A stretch of DNA of 64,000 bases from Sitta carolinensis (taxonomy: Eukaryota; Chordata; Aves; Passeriformes; Sittidae): assembly GCA_032173965.1 (NCBI GenBank), contig CM063290.1, positions 12,239,501 through 12,303,500 on the forward strand, given 5' to 3'. This document shows positions 1 to 8,608 of the stretch, in pieces (the first letter of the stretch is position 1; each line of letters opens with the position of its first letter). The position numbers were made by a program, and so were the translations under genes. The notes below the pieces were generated by a model, which was given only the letters and a program-made list of their open reading frames with translations, had not been told where the DNA came from and ran no database searches.

Positions 1-98
1 CCTCAAAGCATGAGCACGTGCGCTGTTAGCAGGGCTCAAACATGCTGCTTGGCATACTCCAGATCCAACCCTTGCATGCACTCTGACAAACCCCAAGC

Positions 99-107
99 AA
101 AGGATAT
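99..107 (-). other. AT-AC (U12-type) 5' splice site in LSG1
   Basis: On the minus strand the intron after coding exon 10 starts ATATCCTTT, the consensus 5' splice site of U12-dependent AT-AC introns. The reading frame ends in phase 0 just before it and no GT lies at the boundary. The branch point and the AC acceptor would lie beyond position 1, so the other end cannot be verified here. Confidence 0.8.
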
Positions 108-251
108 TAGAGAAATAGGGGGAACATGGTCCCTCATCTGATCTATAGGCAGAATTCCAGAACAAATCATTTCTGCCTTGGTAGAGACGAAAGAGGGCAT
201 CACCAGACCGGGGCAATCACAAAGGCACAGGCCAGGCTCCACATACAGGGT
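108..251 (-). CDS. LSG1: LSG1 coding exon 10 (G3, DCPGL)
   Basis: Forty-eight codons: TLYVEPGLCLCDCPGLVMPS, then FVSTKAEMICSGILPIDQMR and DHVPPISL. It contains the G3 motif DCPGL. Acceptor GTCATGTAG. Family similarity stops exactly after ISL at 108, where no GT is present and the intron begins ATATCCTTT. The next exon lies outside the window. Confidence 0.95.
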
Positions 252-3200
252 CTACATGACAAATAACCTATTAGTTCACTATGGCAAGTCAGTGTCCATG
301 GAGGAAAAAGAAACAAACAAAAAAAAAAATCAAATGCATAGATGAAACATGGCTGCAAATGACAATAAGCAGAAATTCTACTAACACAGACACCTGCCCT
401 GCTGGTCCCAGCCAGTGAATTAAGATCAGATGTAGAAGACAGCAACACTTTAAAAGTTCCTAAATAAGGTGTCCAGATGGGGGCAGCAAGATCTTCAGCT
501 GTCCAGTCTAATGGGAGAGAAGAAAGCACTCCAGAAACCTTTAAGTGTGTTGGACCTTCTGAAACAGCTAGGAATTTGAAAAGTACAAATCCTGCAATGG
601 TCCCATACTATAGCATTGGAGTTGCTACCTCAAAATCTAAGTTTGATCAATATGAAAAGATCAGTAAAACTACATTTATTCACAGCAGTGATGTAGACAA
701 GAATAGTTTGAAACCTTGACCTTAAGCTATTTGGAGGAACACTCACTTTTAAAAAGCTTCTCTTCTTATGACTGGTGTTGGGAAAAAAAGGGACCAGGTA
801 ACTAAATAAAATCAGGAGATGGAAAACATGTCCCATTTCACAGCAGCTCTCATGAGTGATTAAAAAACTGAGCACGAGTTTAGAAGCAAGAATTAAAGTT
901 CCAAAATTACATACACCAAGACCACCCCTCTCCAACCTACTCTGCTGGCCACAGTTCAGGCTGGCAGAGTTCCCAGTGAATGCATGTGGTTTCAACTAGG
1001 TCATAATGAAGCTCTCTTCCACTGGGGAAAAATAAATAATAAAAAGACTGGAATACCTGGAAGTGTTTTGTACGGCCTGGTGTAGCAGACACTGACACCT
1101 TCTTATTTCCAAGAATTGTGTTGATGGTTGAACTTTTGCCAACATTAGGGTAACCCACCTAGATAACAAAGAAGGGAATGTTATCAGACAGGGTGATGCC
1201 AAAAGACTGACAGAGCTCTGACACAAAAGTTCTTTAACAAAACATACTAAGAAAAACCTAGGGCAAGCAGGGGGGCACACTGAGCTCCAGGAACTTCAGT
1301 ATTAATCTTTGCACAAAACCCACAAGTGGTTTGTGCTTGCTGGTTTTTATACCTTCATAGGAAGCCAGGCTACAGGATGAATTTTTCCCATGGAGGGCAT
1401 GTGGAATTAAAATTTAGCTTAAGTAAGTTCCATTTAAGCACAAAGCCCAACTCACCAGCCCAACATTTACTTCCCCATCCTTCACCCTTGGTCCACTGTG
1501 CATAGTTTTGAGTATCTCCAGCAGCTCATTTCTCTGCACCAGATGGCTGAAGTTCCTGATGTTCCTGTTCTGCTCCTGCACTCCATGCTGCACTGCAGCA
1601 CTGTCAGTCCTGCTTTCCATCCTCTCTGGAGCAACAGCATTTATGTTGTCACCAGCTTCATCTTCAGAGCAGGTTTGCCAGTTCTCCTCTTCATCATCTT
1701 CACAGTCTTCATATTCATCACTGCTATTATCATCACTCACCAGAACCTGGTTTACACTCTGCCCAGTGCTGCCAGTGGATGCTCTTTCTGCACTGCCTTG
1801 TGCTGTGTTGTCATCTTCTTGACTGGAGCCTTCATCCTCAGAAGTGCTCAGGTGCTCTCCTCCTCTCTCAGCACCCAGTTCCTGTGGGAACAGCAGTTCA
1901 GAGGTGAAATACAGCAACACCACCAAGCCTTGCTGCTGGCTGAAGCTGCTGCAGTGCAGGCAGCTGTCATCAGCCAGATCCCAAGAGCTTACAACTCTGC
2001 TGACATCATACTGGGCTTTTTAGAGGTCTTAAGTAGGATGTAGGAAAAAACTAGCCCATTTCAGGAGAATGACAAAAGTATTTCAAGAGGGACCGTTCAC
2101 AGCTTCTCTGTGAAGTCATTAAGAAGTTCCTCTCCAGAATGAATGTGTGCACACCCACACTAGGGTTTTTTTTAATTATTAAGTGTTCTGAGTAAAAGGA
2201 ATGTTGTTTTTTCAAATGTTCAGAACACAAAGCCATTTTGTTTCATGTCTAAATATTTCATTAAAACAATTTCAAGCTGTTTTGTTTTCAGTCAACTCCA
2301 CACTTCTTCCCTGCAAAGAGTTTACATTCAAAGATGAAGTTATTTTCACAATAGTATTTCAACCTTTATTCCCAAAAAAGAGAACTAACACCTTCAATAT
2401 CACTTTTAAGCCAATCTGTAAAAACATTTTATACAAAGACTGTAAACCAGATGATCAGAGTAGGTATTTTTGGAAGGATATATGAGATACTCCACAGCTG
2501 AATGGCCATAACAAAGCAGCACCTACTGATAACATGTAATTTGGGGCAGCAGCTCAGTTTGTTCCACTGGGGAAAGGGCTTTCAGATACTTTAGGTTCTC
2601 CAAGAAACACCTCCCCTCCCTGGGAAAGAAATAACCCTCTGTACAGAAAACACCATTTCTCTTGGAAAGGTTTCCAATTCTTTCAATGAGTTAAGAGTTT
2701 GCAAGCAGGTCTACAAGGGCTGCTTCTGTCTTCTGCACTTTGTTCTCCATTTTACTCTCCTCACTTTTCTCTCTGAATTGATTCTTCAAATGCACTTTTA
2801 CAGCTGCACAGGTCTTTAGAGCATTCCTTCTGTGCTCAGGTATATCACAAAGACAGCTGCAAAGCAAGTTACCAGCTGTAGCCAGCACAGACTTCATCTG
2901 AACTAGTCACCTACAGTACCTTTGATTCTCCACACAGCCGTTCACACTCTGCCAAAGCTGACCAGAACACCACCTTGACACCCTCTTTCTCAAAGAACTG
3001 TGCCCAAGCAACACGTTGCTCCTCACTCAGCAAATCTGCTTTGTTGATCAGGATCATGTTCTCCTTGTCATTACTGACTTCCTTAACGTAACTTTCCTAA
3101 AGAAAACAAGAGAAGGATCAGTTTGTACTCTGGTTATGACCCCTTCCACCCCAAGACAATACAAGAGCAGCAAGACAAATTATCCCACACAGCTCCACAC

Positions 3201-6200
3201 AAGTAGCTAAGTTTACCACGCCTGGGTTGGTGGAAGTGCTGTTCAGCAGACACCTACAAGAACAAATTGGAGCATGCAACTACCACAGTACAGCTTGTTA
3301 CTGACAATGTGTGCAAAAACCTTGCTGCTTAGAGCTGTGACAAGATATTAATCAGCACCCTGCAGCAGGAGCTCCCAAGATAACAATTCGGGCAATTTCA
3401 TGTCTGCCTGATGCAGCGCTCTATAGCCTATCATTAGCCTACCAAACTTGTCACTTCAATAATTTTTGATCCTTTGTAATCCTCACCCACTTTTATTCCA
3501 CTATGTTTTTACATAAGACAACTCCTTTACATGAGGACACTTCTAATGGATAATGAGGAATATCTGCAACACAACATCTGCAGAACTGCCTCTAAATCCA
3601 CAAAATCCTATGTGAAATAGCAATAGACAAAGAAAAATAATTTCAGCCCAGAATACTTGCATCAATTAATAAGATACCCACTTAAGGACAACAGCAAAAC
3701 AGCTTCAGGGCGGCTGAATGCATTAAACAAAAAATACATCACAAACATTAAGACATAAAATGAAGACAACATTCAAGAAAGTGGTTTACTTACCAGATCT
3801 TGACATCTAAACAGAAGGGGGTTTCTGGCATCTACTATCTGGACTACAATATCACTGAAAAAGTCAAGGAAAGCCCCATATAGTACTCCTTACTTTGCCT
3901 CAAAGGAAGCAGTAAGACAGAGCAGTTATTCACTTTTAGGTTTTGCTTGGAATTTTAATAGTTTGAACTGCATTATCCTACTAAACACCTTTAATGAACA
4001 ACAGAGCATCTCAGCAGCTCACCTGCCCAAAAGAGCCATGCTTGTGCTACAAGCCAGTATTGCTGTACAGTGTTTCCTCCTCACTTGCTCCTTCTCCTGC
4101 ACAACTGTACAGCCAGCAAGGGGGAAGGAAACATGCCAATCCATCTACCCTTCAGAAATGCTCAGCAGGCAAGAACCACAGTAGTGGTACTCCACCTTTT
4201 AGAATGGTACTAAAAAACTGTGATAACACAATTTTATTTCTTTCTATTCTCAATTTCAACTGTGGCAGGGTGGTTACAAAGAGAAAGAAGAGAAGGTGCT
4301 CCTACACAGCAAGGTATTTTGGAACACTGCTGTCCTCCTTGCATGGAACAAGATGTACAAAGCCTACCACAAATGACCTGCAGATTCTAAGCATTTGATA
4401 TTGAGTATTTTCAAAATTTCCTCTGTGCTCTTTTTTTCACAAAAAGCATAAAACAAAGAAAAAACAGCCTTAGACTTCAGTAAAACATGTTGCTCCCCCA
4501 TGCAAGCAAAGCATTGCAACGCGCTTTTAGGAAACACCTTCCAAACCCAGAGACCAGGTTGTTACCATAGCAGGACTCATTAGCTCCACACAGTAATTAA
4601 ATGCGACGGCTTCAGACCCCAAATGCATCTGTGCTTCTCTTGTCAAAAGGAGGGGAAAATTTAACTAAAGCCTCTTTCACTAGAACTTCTCCAGGCAAGT
4701 AATTTAAAATACTGCCATGTATTATCACATGCTGATTCTATTTGTTTGACAGGAATTTCTGTTAAGTCAGGACAGCTTCAGAACACAATGGGTCGAATGG
4801 AAGAATATCAAGCCTCGCTAGGCATTTCGTTATACATTAAAAAAATAAAAATCAATACTCCCCCCAAGAATAATTTAATAAGCCACAGGGATACAAAGGG
4901 GGACTGCACAGCTACAGACATTCAAAGATCACTACGAGGGAAAGCTGACACCATTGTACTGGGATGGGATACAGAGAAGTTACTGAACCACACTGCTGGG
5001 AACTAGTTTGAAGCAAATACATGGAAAAGGCTGAAAACAGATGAAATTTTCTGGAAAGGTTAAAGGACTGAGTGACTTTTCCATTCACTTCTGAGACAGC
5101 ATCCTCACTCTATATGAAATAAAAAGCTTTAATGGGAGCAGAAAGGTATTAGTAACACATTCCAGTCACCTCAAAACAGCTAGTACACTCACACTGCACA
5201 TCACAGTACCCTGCAATGGATGCTCCTGACCAGCACTGTCCCAGCCAAAGGCCCAGCAGCACTCAGTACAAAGCCCCTTCTGTGAAAGGACCAGCTCACC
5301 ATGACCTCACTGGTGAAGTATTTTTCAATTTTAGGAAAGTGAGATGAGATGATCTCAAACTTTATTACTAGTGAAATTAAATGCCCCAGTTAGATTAACG
5401 TAGCAGATAGCACTCTTATTGTATTACAGCTCAGCAGAACAAAGCTATTCCTGTGGTATGACTGCTGTCTTCTGTGCACTGCTGCAACTTCTCCATGTGG
5501 CAAAGGGCCAAGGACAAAGAGGTTCCTTCTTTCCCATCATCACTTAGTCCTTGCCTCCTGCCTCTGAACATCAGCTGCAGCTGTTTGGTTGGGAAGGAGG
5601 GGAAGGGGTTAATCTTGGCAATAGACCTCAAAGCCACTTTCCCAAGGGAGGCCTCCGACACAGAGTTACTGGGAAGGCCAAGAGCAGCAGCCTCTGAAGA
5701 ATCTTACAGTGAACCACCTGCAGATCACAGTGTTGAGAGCTAGCAGGCACCACAAAAACAAAATCTCTGCAGTGCTGATATTAAAACATTATTAACTTAA
5801 TAATTTTTCTTGTGCTGAGACACTTGAAGCTGGTCTCAAAAGCTGCAATTCATGAAAATACATTCAACATCACTTTCTTAAAAGTGGATAGCAAAATACC
5901 TTCTTTCAATGACTCTCCAAAGCTGACGCCAAAATTCCAAGTTTCTTTCAAATGGGGTTAGAATTAACTTTTTCTCTTCCTCAAGGCTAAGGCAAAACAA
6001 AAAAAAACAATGTCACATTTCATCTGTGGCAGGCTGTAAGCTCACTACCAGTTCTTCCCTAGATCCAGAAGGCCTTAGCTTAGCAGAGAGCAATCAAACC
6101 AAGCTCATACAGAGGTACTATTTCTGATGTTTTTTCAAACAGATCAAGCACTCAGGTACACTGCTGTCAGTGGCACTGGTTTAATGGTGACACGAAGGCT

Positions 6201-8142
6201 CGCAATCTTGTCAATGTGGAAGTGGTAAAAGATGGAAAGAACAAAAACTCATCAAGAGTCTGCCTGTGAAATTTGAGAGCCATGATAACAAAAAAGAGAA
6301 GTTATCCCAAGGGCCAGCAGTTTTTTCTTAATTGAGTATCACTTGGAAAAAATAACAGAATTTGGTGATGGTACCTGAAATACCTCTGTACAACCTTTAA
6401 CCTGGTGTTACCACTACCTGAACAACTTCACTCAAGGTAAGCACAGGTTTGCAGGGTGTGAGCAGAACCCACCCAACTCTCCAAGACAGGGGTTGCAGCA
6501 ACAGACCAGCACAAGCTGCTGCATGCAGGCTGGCAGCACTGCCTTCTGTCCAGAGCAGTGCTGTTGCTCTGAAAACACACATCCAGTAACTCTCTACTTC
6601 ACAGGCCGGTGAATAACATCACATGCCATCCTCAATTATTTTAAAAGAACATGCACACACAAGGCAGCTTTGCAGAGCTGACCACAAAGACATGCTGGAC
6701 TGTGGCTGGGATGTCCAACTTTCCAGGACAAGTACAAAGAGCTACTGAATAGACATTAGTTTTATTGGTCCAACAAGGGTAAGTACAACCCACTGCTTCC
6801 AGTGTCACTAAATGCCACCAGCTACTTACCCAGCCACAAGCAGCATACTTACTGGCAAGCTGTCGCCTCCACTCGAGAAAGCTCTCTCTCTCTGCTTGCT
6901 TCAAGTCCTCTGCACTGGTTGTCCTATCCCAGTGTGGCCTATAACAAGCATATTTTGGAGTGAGTGGTCAGAAATAGCAGTCAGTCCAGCTACTTTACTT
7001 CAGTAAACATAACACAAACACCATGCATTCAGCTATGCTGAGGTAATGGTTCATATGTGCATGCACCTGTTTTCAGCAGCTTTTAAGTACACCTTCCCTC
7101 CTTGTTTCTTTCAAACTCAATTAGCAGAGAGCATTTATGCCAGATACCACAAAGCTGTTTTCCTGAGCTAAGTTCTGCAGGGTCCTTAAGATGAGGATTA
7201 ATCTCTCTGTTCGCCCTTCCCAAAGCTCTGGAAAGGCTTACCACGTAGCCTGGATGCACCTGCTACATCAGTGTTAAGCCTTGGGCAGGAAAACCACACC
7301 ATAAGGCCAGAGAGGCTGGCACCGGCAGCACTCACATGGCAGACAGGTACCTGTGCCATGGGTCACAGCCAGCTCATGCATGTTAGTTAGTGGCTTCTCC
7401 AAAAGTAGGGTATTGCCATCCTGAGAGCTGTCCTCAGGCTTGCAGCCACGAAGGGCTCGGCCATGGAGCCCCGCTCAGCCAAAGGGCACCCGGGCCCGGC
7501 CCTGCAGAGCTCACCTCCGCGGGATGCGCAGGAACTCCTGATTCTCCTGGTGCAGCTGCCGAACGCGCTGGGCTTCCTGTGCTGTGAGCAGGCCCGTGCA
7601 GCTCTGGGCAGACACGATCTGGGCGTTCATACGCTCTGAAGGGAGAGACAGTCATCCAGAGCCACTTGTCCCCACCCCGCCATCCCATCCTGTCCCTGGT
7701 GACCCCAGCCCTGGCTCAGGGCCTCACCACCTGCCCCCCAGTTCCCGCCCAGCCTGACCCACTGCCGGCCTCCATTCGCACTCACTCATCCCAGAGCCGG
7801 GGTCACCCTGCCCGGGACCCCTCCTCGGCCCCCAGCCCAGCGTAGCCCCGGGCCCGGCCCAGCTGCTCACCGGCCGCGAAGCGGGTGCCGGCCAGCTCGG
7901 CCGTGGCCAGGAACTCCTCCAGCGGGCTCTGCTCCGGCGCCGACCGCAGCTCCGGGCCGCGCTCGGCCACCACCTCGCAGGCGTGAAGCTGCCGGGACAG
8001 GACACCGCCGTCAGCCCGGGCCGCCCCGACTCTCTCCCGCCCCCCCGGCCCCCCGGCTTACCCATGAGGAGGCGCCGCGCCGCTCCAGCCCGCGCTGCCG
8101 CTGCAGGCAGCGCCCGAGCCCATCGCTCCGCTTCTTGCCCAT
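108..8142 (-). CDS. LSG1: LSG1, large 60S subunit nuclear export GTPase 1 (10 coding exons, 3' end outside window)
   Basis: LSG1 is a cytoplasmic and ER-associated GTPase that helps release the export adaptor NMD3 from pre-60S ribosomal subunits (family knowledge). Ten coding exons are visible on the minus strand: 8142-8062, 7988-7871, 7635-7515, 6938-6849 (end uncertain), 5986-5900, 3854-3794, 3096-2920, 1881-1456, 1158-1057 and 251-108. Together they give about 469 codons of a family usually near 650 residues; the C-terminal exons lie left of position 1. The G motifs are circularly permuted, as in YlqF/YawG GTPases: DARNP (about 174-178), G4 NKAD (204-207), G5 SAL (232-234), then the P-loop GYPNVGKSS (389-397), the G2-like PGRTKH (414-419) and G3 DCPGL (433-437). 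A long acidic, serine-rich insert separates G5 from G1, as in eukaryotic LSG1. All boundaries join in frame except the donor of coding exon 4. The start is the first ATG, in a CpG island. Identification is secure. Confidence 0.97.
252..1056 (-). other. LSG1 intron 9 (GT-AG)
   Basis: Intron between coding exons 9 and 10. Apart from short A-rich runs I see no embedded gene or repeat. Confidence 0.85.
1057..1158 (-). CDS. LSG1: LSG1 coding exon 9 (P-loop)
   Basis: Thirty-four codons with the Walker A/G1 motif GYPNVGKSST and the following VSVSATPGRTKHFQ segment. Acceptor TTATCTAG; donor GTATTC after CTTCCAG; phase 0 at both ends. Confidence 0.96.
1456..1881 (-). CDS. LSG1: LSG1 coding exon 8 (acidic insert)
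   Basis: A 142-codon exon, the largest seen here. It encodes a low-complexity acidic and serine-rich insert (STSEDEGSSQEDD, then DDNSSDEYEDCEDDEEENW, then QTCSEDEAGD) and ends in the conserved FSHLVQRNELLEILK and VKDGEVNVGL. Acceptor CTGTTCCCACAG; donor GTGAGT; phase 0 at both ends. The insert sits between G5 and the P-loop, as expected for the permuted domain. Confidence 0.95.
2691..2856 (-). other. Open frame behind an acceptor-like site within LSG1 intron 7
   Basis: Minus-strand sequence after a good acceptor (CTTGCTTTGCAG, ending at 2857) stays open to a TAA at 2691. It reads CLCDIPEHRRNALKTC and then a lysine/glutamate-rich stretch (NQFREKSEESKMENKVQKTE). The phase does not fit splicing from LSG1 coding exon 7 (an immediate TGA results), and there is no AATAAA just downstream. 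It may be chance, a relic, or a cryptic exon. I do not recognise the peptide. Confidence 0.15.
2920..3096 (-). CDS. LSG1: LSG1 coding exon 7 (G4 and G5 motifs)
   Basis: Fifty-nine codons containing ILINKADLLSEEQRVAWA (guanine-specificity G4, NKAD) and VKVVFWSALAE (G5). Acceptor TTTTCTTTAG; donor GTACTG after AATCAAAG; phase 0 at both ends. Confidence 0.95.
3794..3854 (-). CDS. LSG1: LSG1 coding exon 6 (DARNP motif)
   Basis: A 61-nt exon encoding SDIVVQIVDARNPLLFRCQD plus a final Leu. The IVDARNPL segment is diagnostic of circularly permuted YlqF/LSG1-type GTPases. Acceptor CTTTTTCAG; donor GTAAGTAAA; ends in phase 0. Confidence 0.95.
3855..5899 (-). other. LSG1 intron 5, no embedded gene seen
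   Basis: The largest intron in the visible part of LSG1 (about 2 kb). It is AT-rich with many short open frames on both strands, none protein-like. I see no repeat family and no snoRNA-like structure. Confidence 0.8.
5900..5986 (-). CDS. LSG1: LSG1 coding exon 5
   Basis: Encodes LEEEKKLILTPFERNLEFWR and then QLWRVIER, very typical of LSG1 just before the GTPase core. Acceptor TTTTGCCTTAG; donor GTATTTTG after GAAAGAAG, phase 2. Confidence 0.93.
6849..6938 (-). CDS. LSG1: LSG1 coding exon 4 (3' boundary ambiguous)
   Basis: Starts after the acceptor TTATAG and encodes PHWDRTTSAEDLKQAERESF followed by LEWRRQLA, a hallmark of the family. The strongest donor (GTAAGTATG, starting at 6852) would end the exon at 6853 in phase 1, but the next exon needs phase 2 and would then hit a stop after eight codons. 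A weaker GT four bases further on (GTATGC, exon end 6849) restores the frame and adds one residue; that end is used here. A non-GT junction at 6852, or a missing G in the assembly, would also fit. Confidence 0.85.
7515..7635 (-). CDS. LSG1: LSG1 coding exon 3
   Basis: Encodes RMNAQIVSAQSCTGLLTAQE and then QRVRQLHQENQEFLRIPRR, matching the family pattern (TGLL, LHEEN, IPRRP). Acceptor CCCTTCAG; donor GTGAGC after CGGAG, phase 2, so the Arg codon is completed by the first base of the next exon. Confidence 0.93.
7871..7988 (-). CDS. LSG1: LSG1 coding exon 2
   Basis: Begins with LHACEVVAERG and carries the conserved LEEFLATAELAGT motif near its end. Acceptor CCCGGCAG; donor after GCGGCCG is GTGAGC. 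It is 118 nt long and leaves one base of a split Glu codon. The exon is very GC-rich because it lies inside the promoter CpG island. Confidence 0.93.
8062..8142 (-). CDS. LSG1: LSG1 coding exon 1 (start codon)
   Basis: Twenty-seven codons beginning MGKKRSDGLGR and ending in SSW, followed by the donor GTAAGC; phase 0. The basic start matches the LSG1 N-terminus. The ATG follows a GCGGCGGCGGCAC-type leader, and no upstream in-frame ATG is needed. Confidence 0.93.
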
Positions 8143-8188
8143 GTGCCGCCGCCGCCGCACCGCCGACGGAAGGGGCGGCCCGACCTCC

Positions 8189-8236
8189 CCCTTCCACCGC
8201 CCCTTCCACCGCCCCTTCCACCGCCCCTTCCGCCGC
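8189..8236 (-). repeat. Four tandem 12-bp GC-box/ETS units in the LSG1 promoter
   Basis: Four adjacent 12-mers, three identical CCCTTCCACCGC and one with A to G. On the gene's strand each reads GCGGTGGAAGGG, so every junction makes GGAAGGGGCGG, a GGAAG core fused to an Sp1-type GGGGCGG. The array begins 47 bases upstream of the LSG1 ATG. Confidence 0.9.
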
Positions 8237-8301
8237 CCGCCGTGCCCCGGCGTCTGCCGCCAGGCGGTGCCACCGCCCCGGCCCTCCGCAGCCGGCCCAT
8301 C

Positions 8302-8530
8302 ACGATAGGACATAGTCTGAACCTGCACAAGGGGATGGTTAGGTTGGACGTTAGGAAAAATTTCTTCACTGAAAGGGTGATTAGACGTTGGAGCGCGCTG
8401 TGCAGGGAGGCGGTGGAGTCACTGTTCCTGGAGGTGTTTAAGAATGTGGTACTTACTGCCATGGTCTAGTTGATATGGTGTTGGACTCGATATCAGAAGT
8501 TTTTTCCAACCCAGTTGGTTCTGTGATCAC
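8302..8530 (+). mobile_element. CR1 LINE, 5'-truncated 3' end
   Basis: About 230 bases resemble the avian CR1 3' region in order: GGTTGGACGTTAGGAAAAAT, TTCTTCACTGAAAGGGTGAT, GTGGAGTCACTGTTCCTGGA, GGTGTTTAAGAA, TGTTGGACTCGAT, and TTTTTTCCAACCCAG followed by TTCTGTGATCAC. It is plus-oriented, lacks coding capacity, and ends less than 170 bases upstream of the LSG1 start codon. It is somewhat diverged, so not very recent. Confidence 0.9.
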
Positions 8531-8608
8531 ACGTCCGTCCGTCCATCTGTCCATCCATCCGTCCGTCCGTCCATCCATCCATCCGTCCGTCCATCCATCC
8601 ATCCATCC
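8531..8608 (+). repeat. (TCCR)n tetranucleotide microsatellite
   Basis: Alternating TCCG and TCCA units continue directly from the CR1 3' end. It probably grew from the CR1 tail; interruptions mark it as imperfect. Confidence 0.9.

Larger units (their letters stand above)
7440..8290 (-). promoter_or_regulatory. LSG1 CpG-island promoter and 5' leader
   Basis: CpG density rises sharply across coding exons 1-3 and the 150 bases upstream of the ATG (8142). There is no TATA box. GC boxes and GGAAG (ETS core) motifs are concentrated between 8166 and 8236. This is the usual architecture of a housekeeping promoter; the transcription start probably lies between about 8160 and 8260, which is inferred. 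Confidence 0.75.

Noticed and set aside
1498..2043. 181-codon plus-strand frame
   Set aside because: Antisense of LSG1 coding exon 8 (acidic codons read in reverse give a hydrophobic-looking peptide).
7983..8469. Several GC-rich frames over the LSG1 promoter and CR1 junction
   Set aside because: They come from CCN repeats and a mobile-element fragment; no conserved product.
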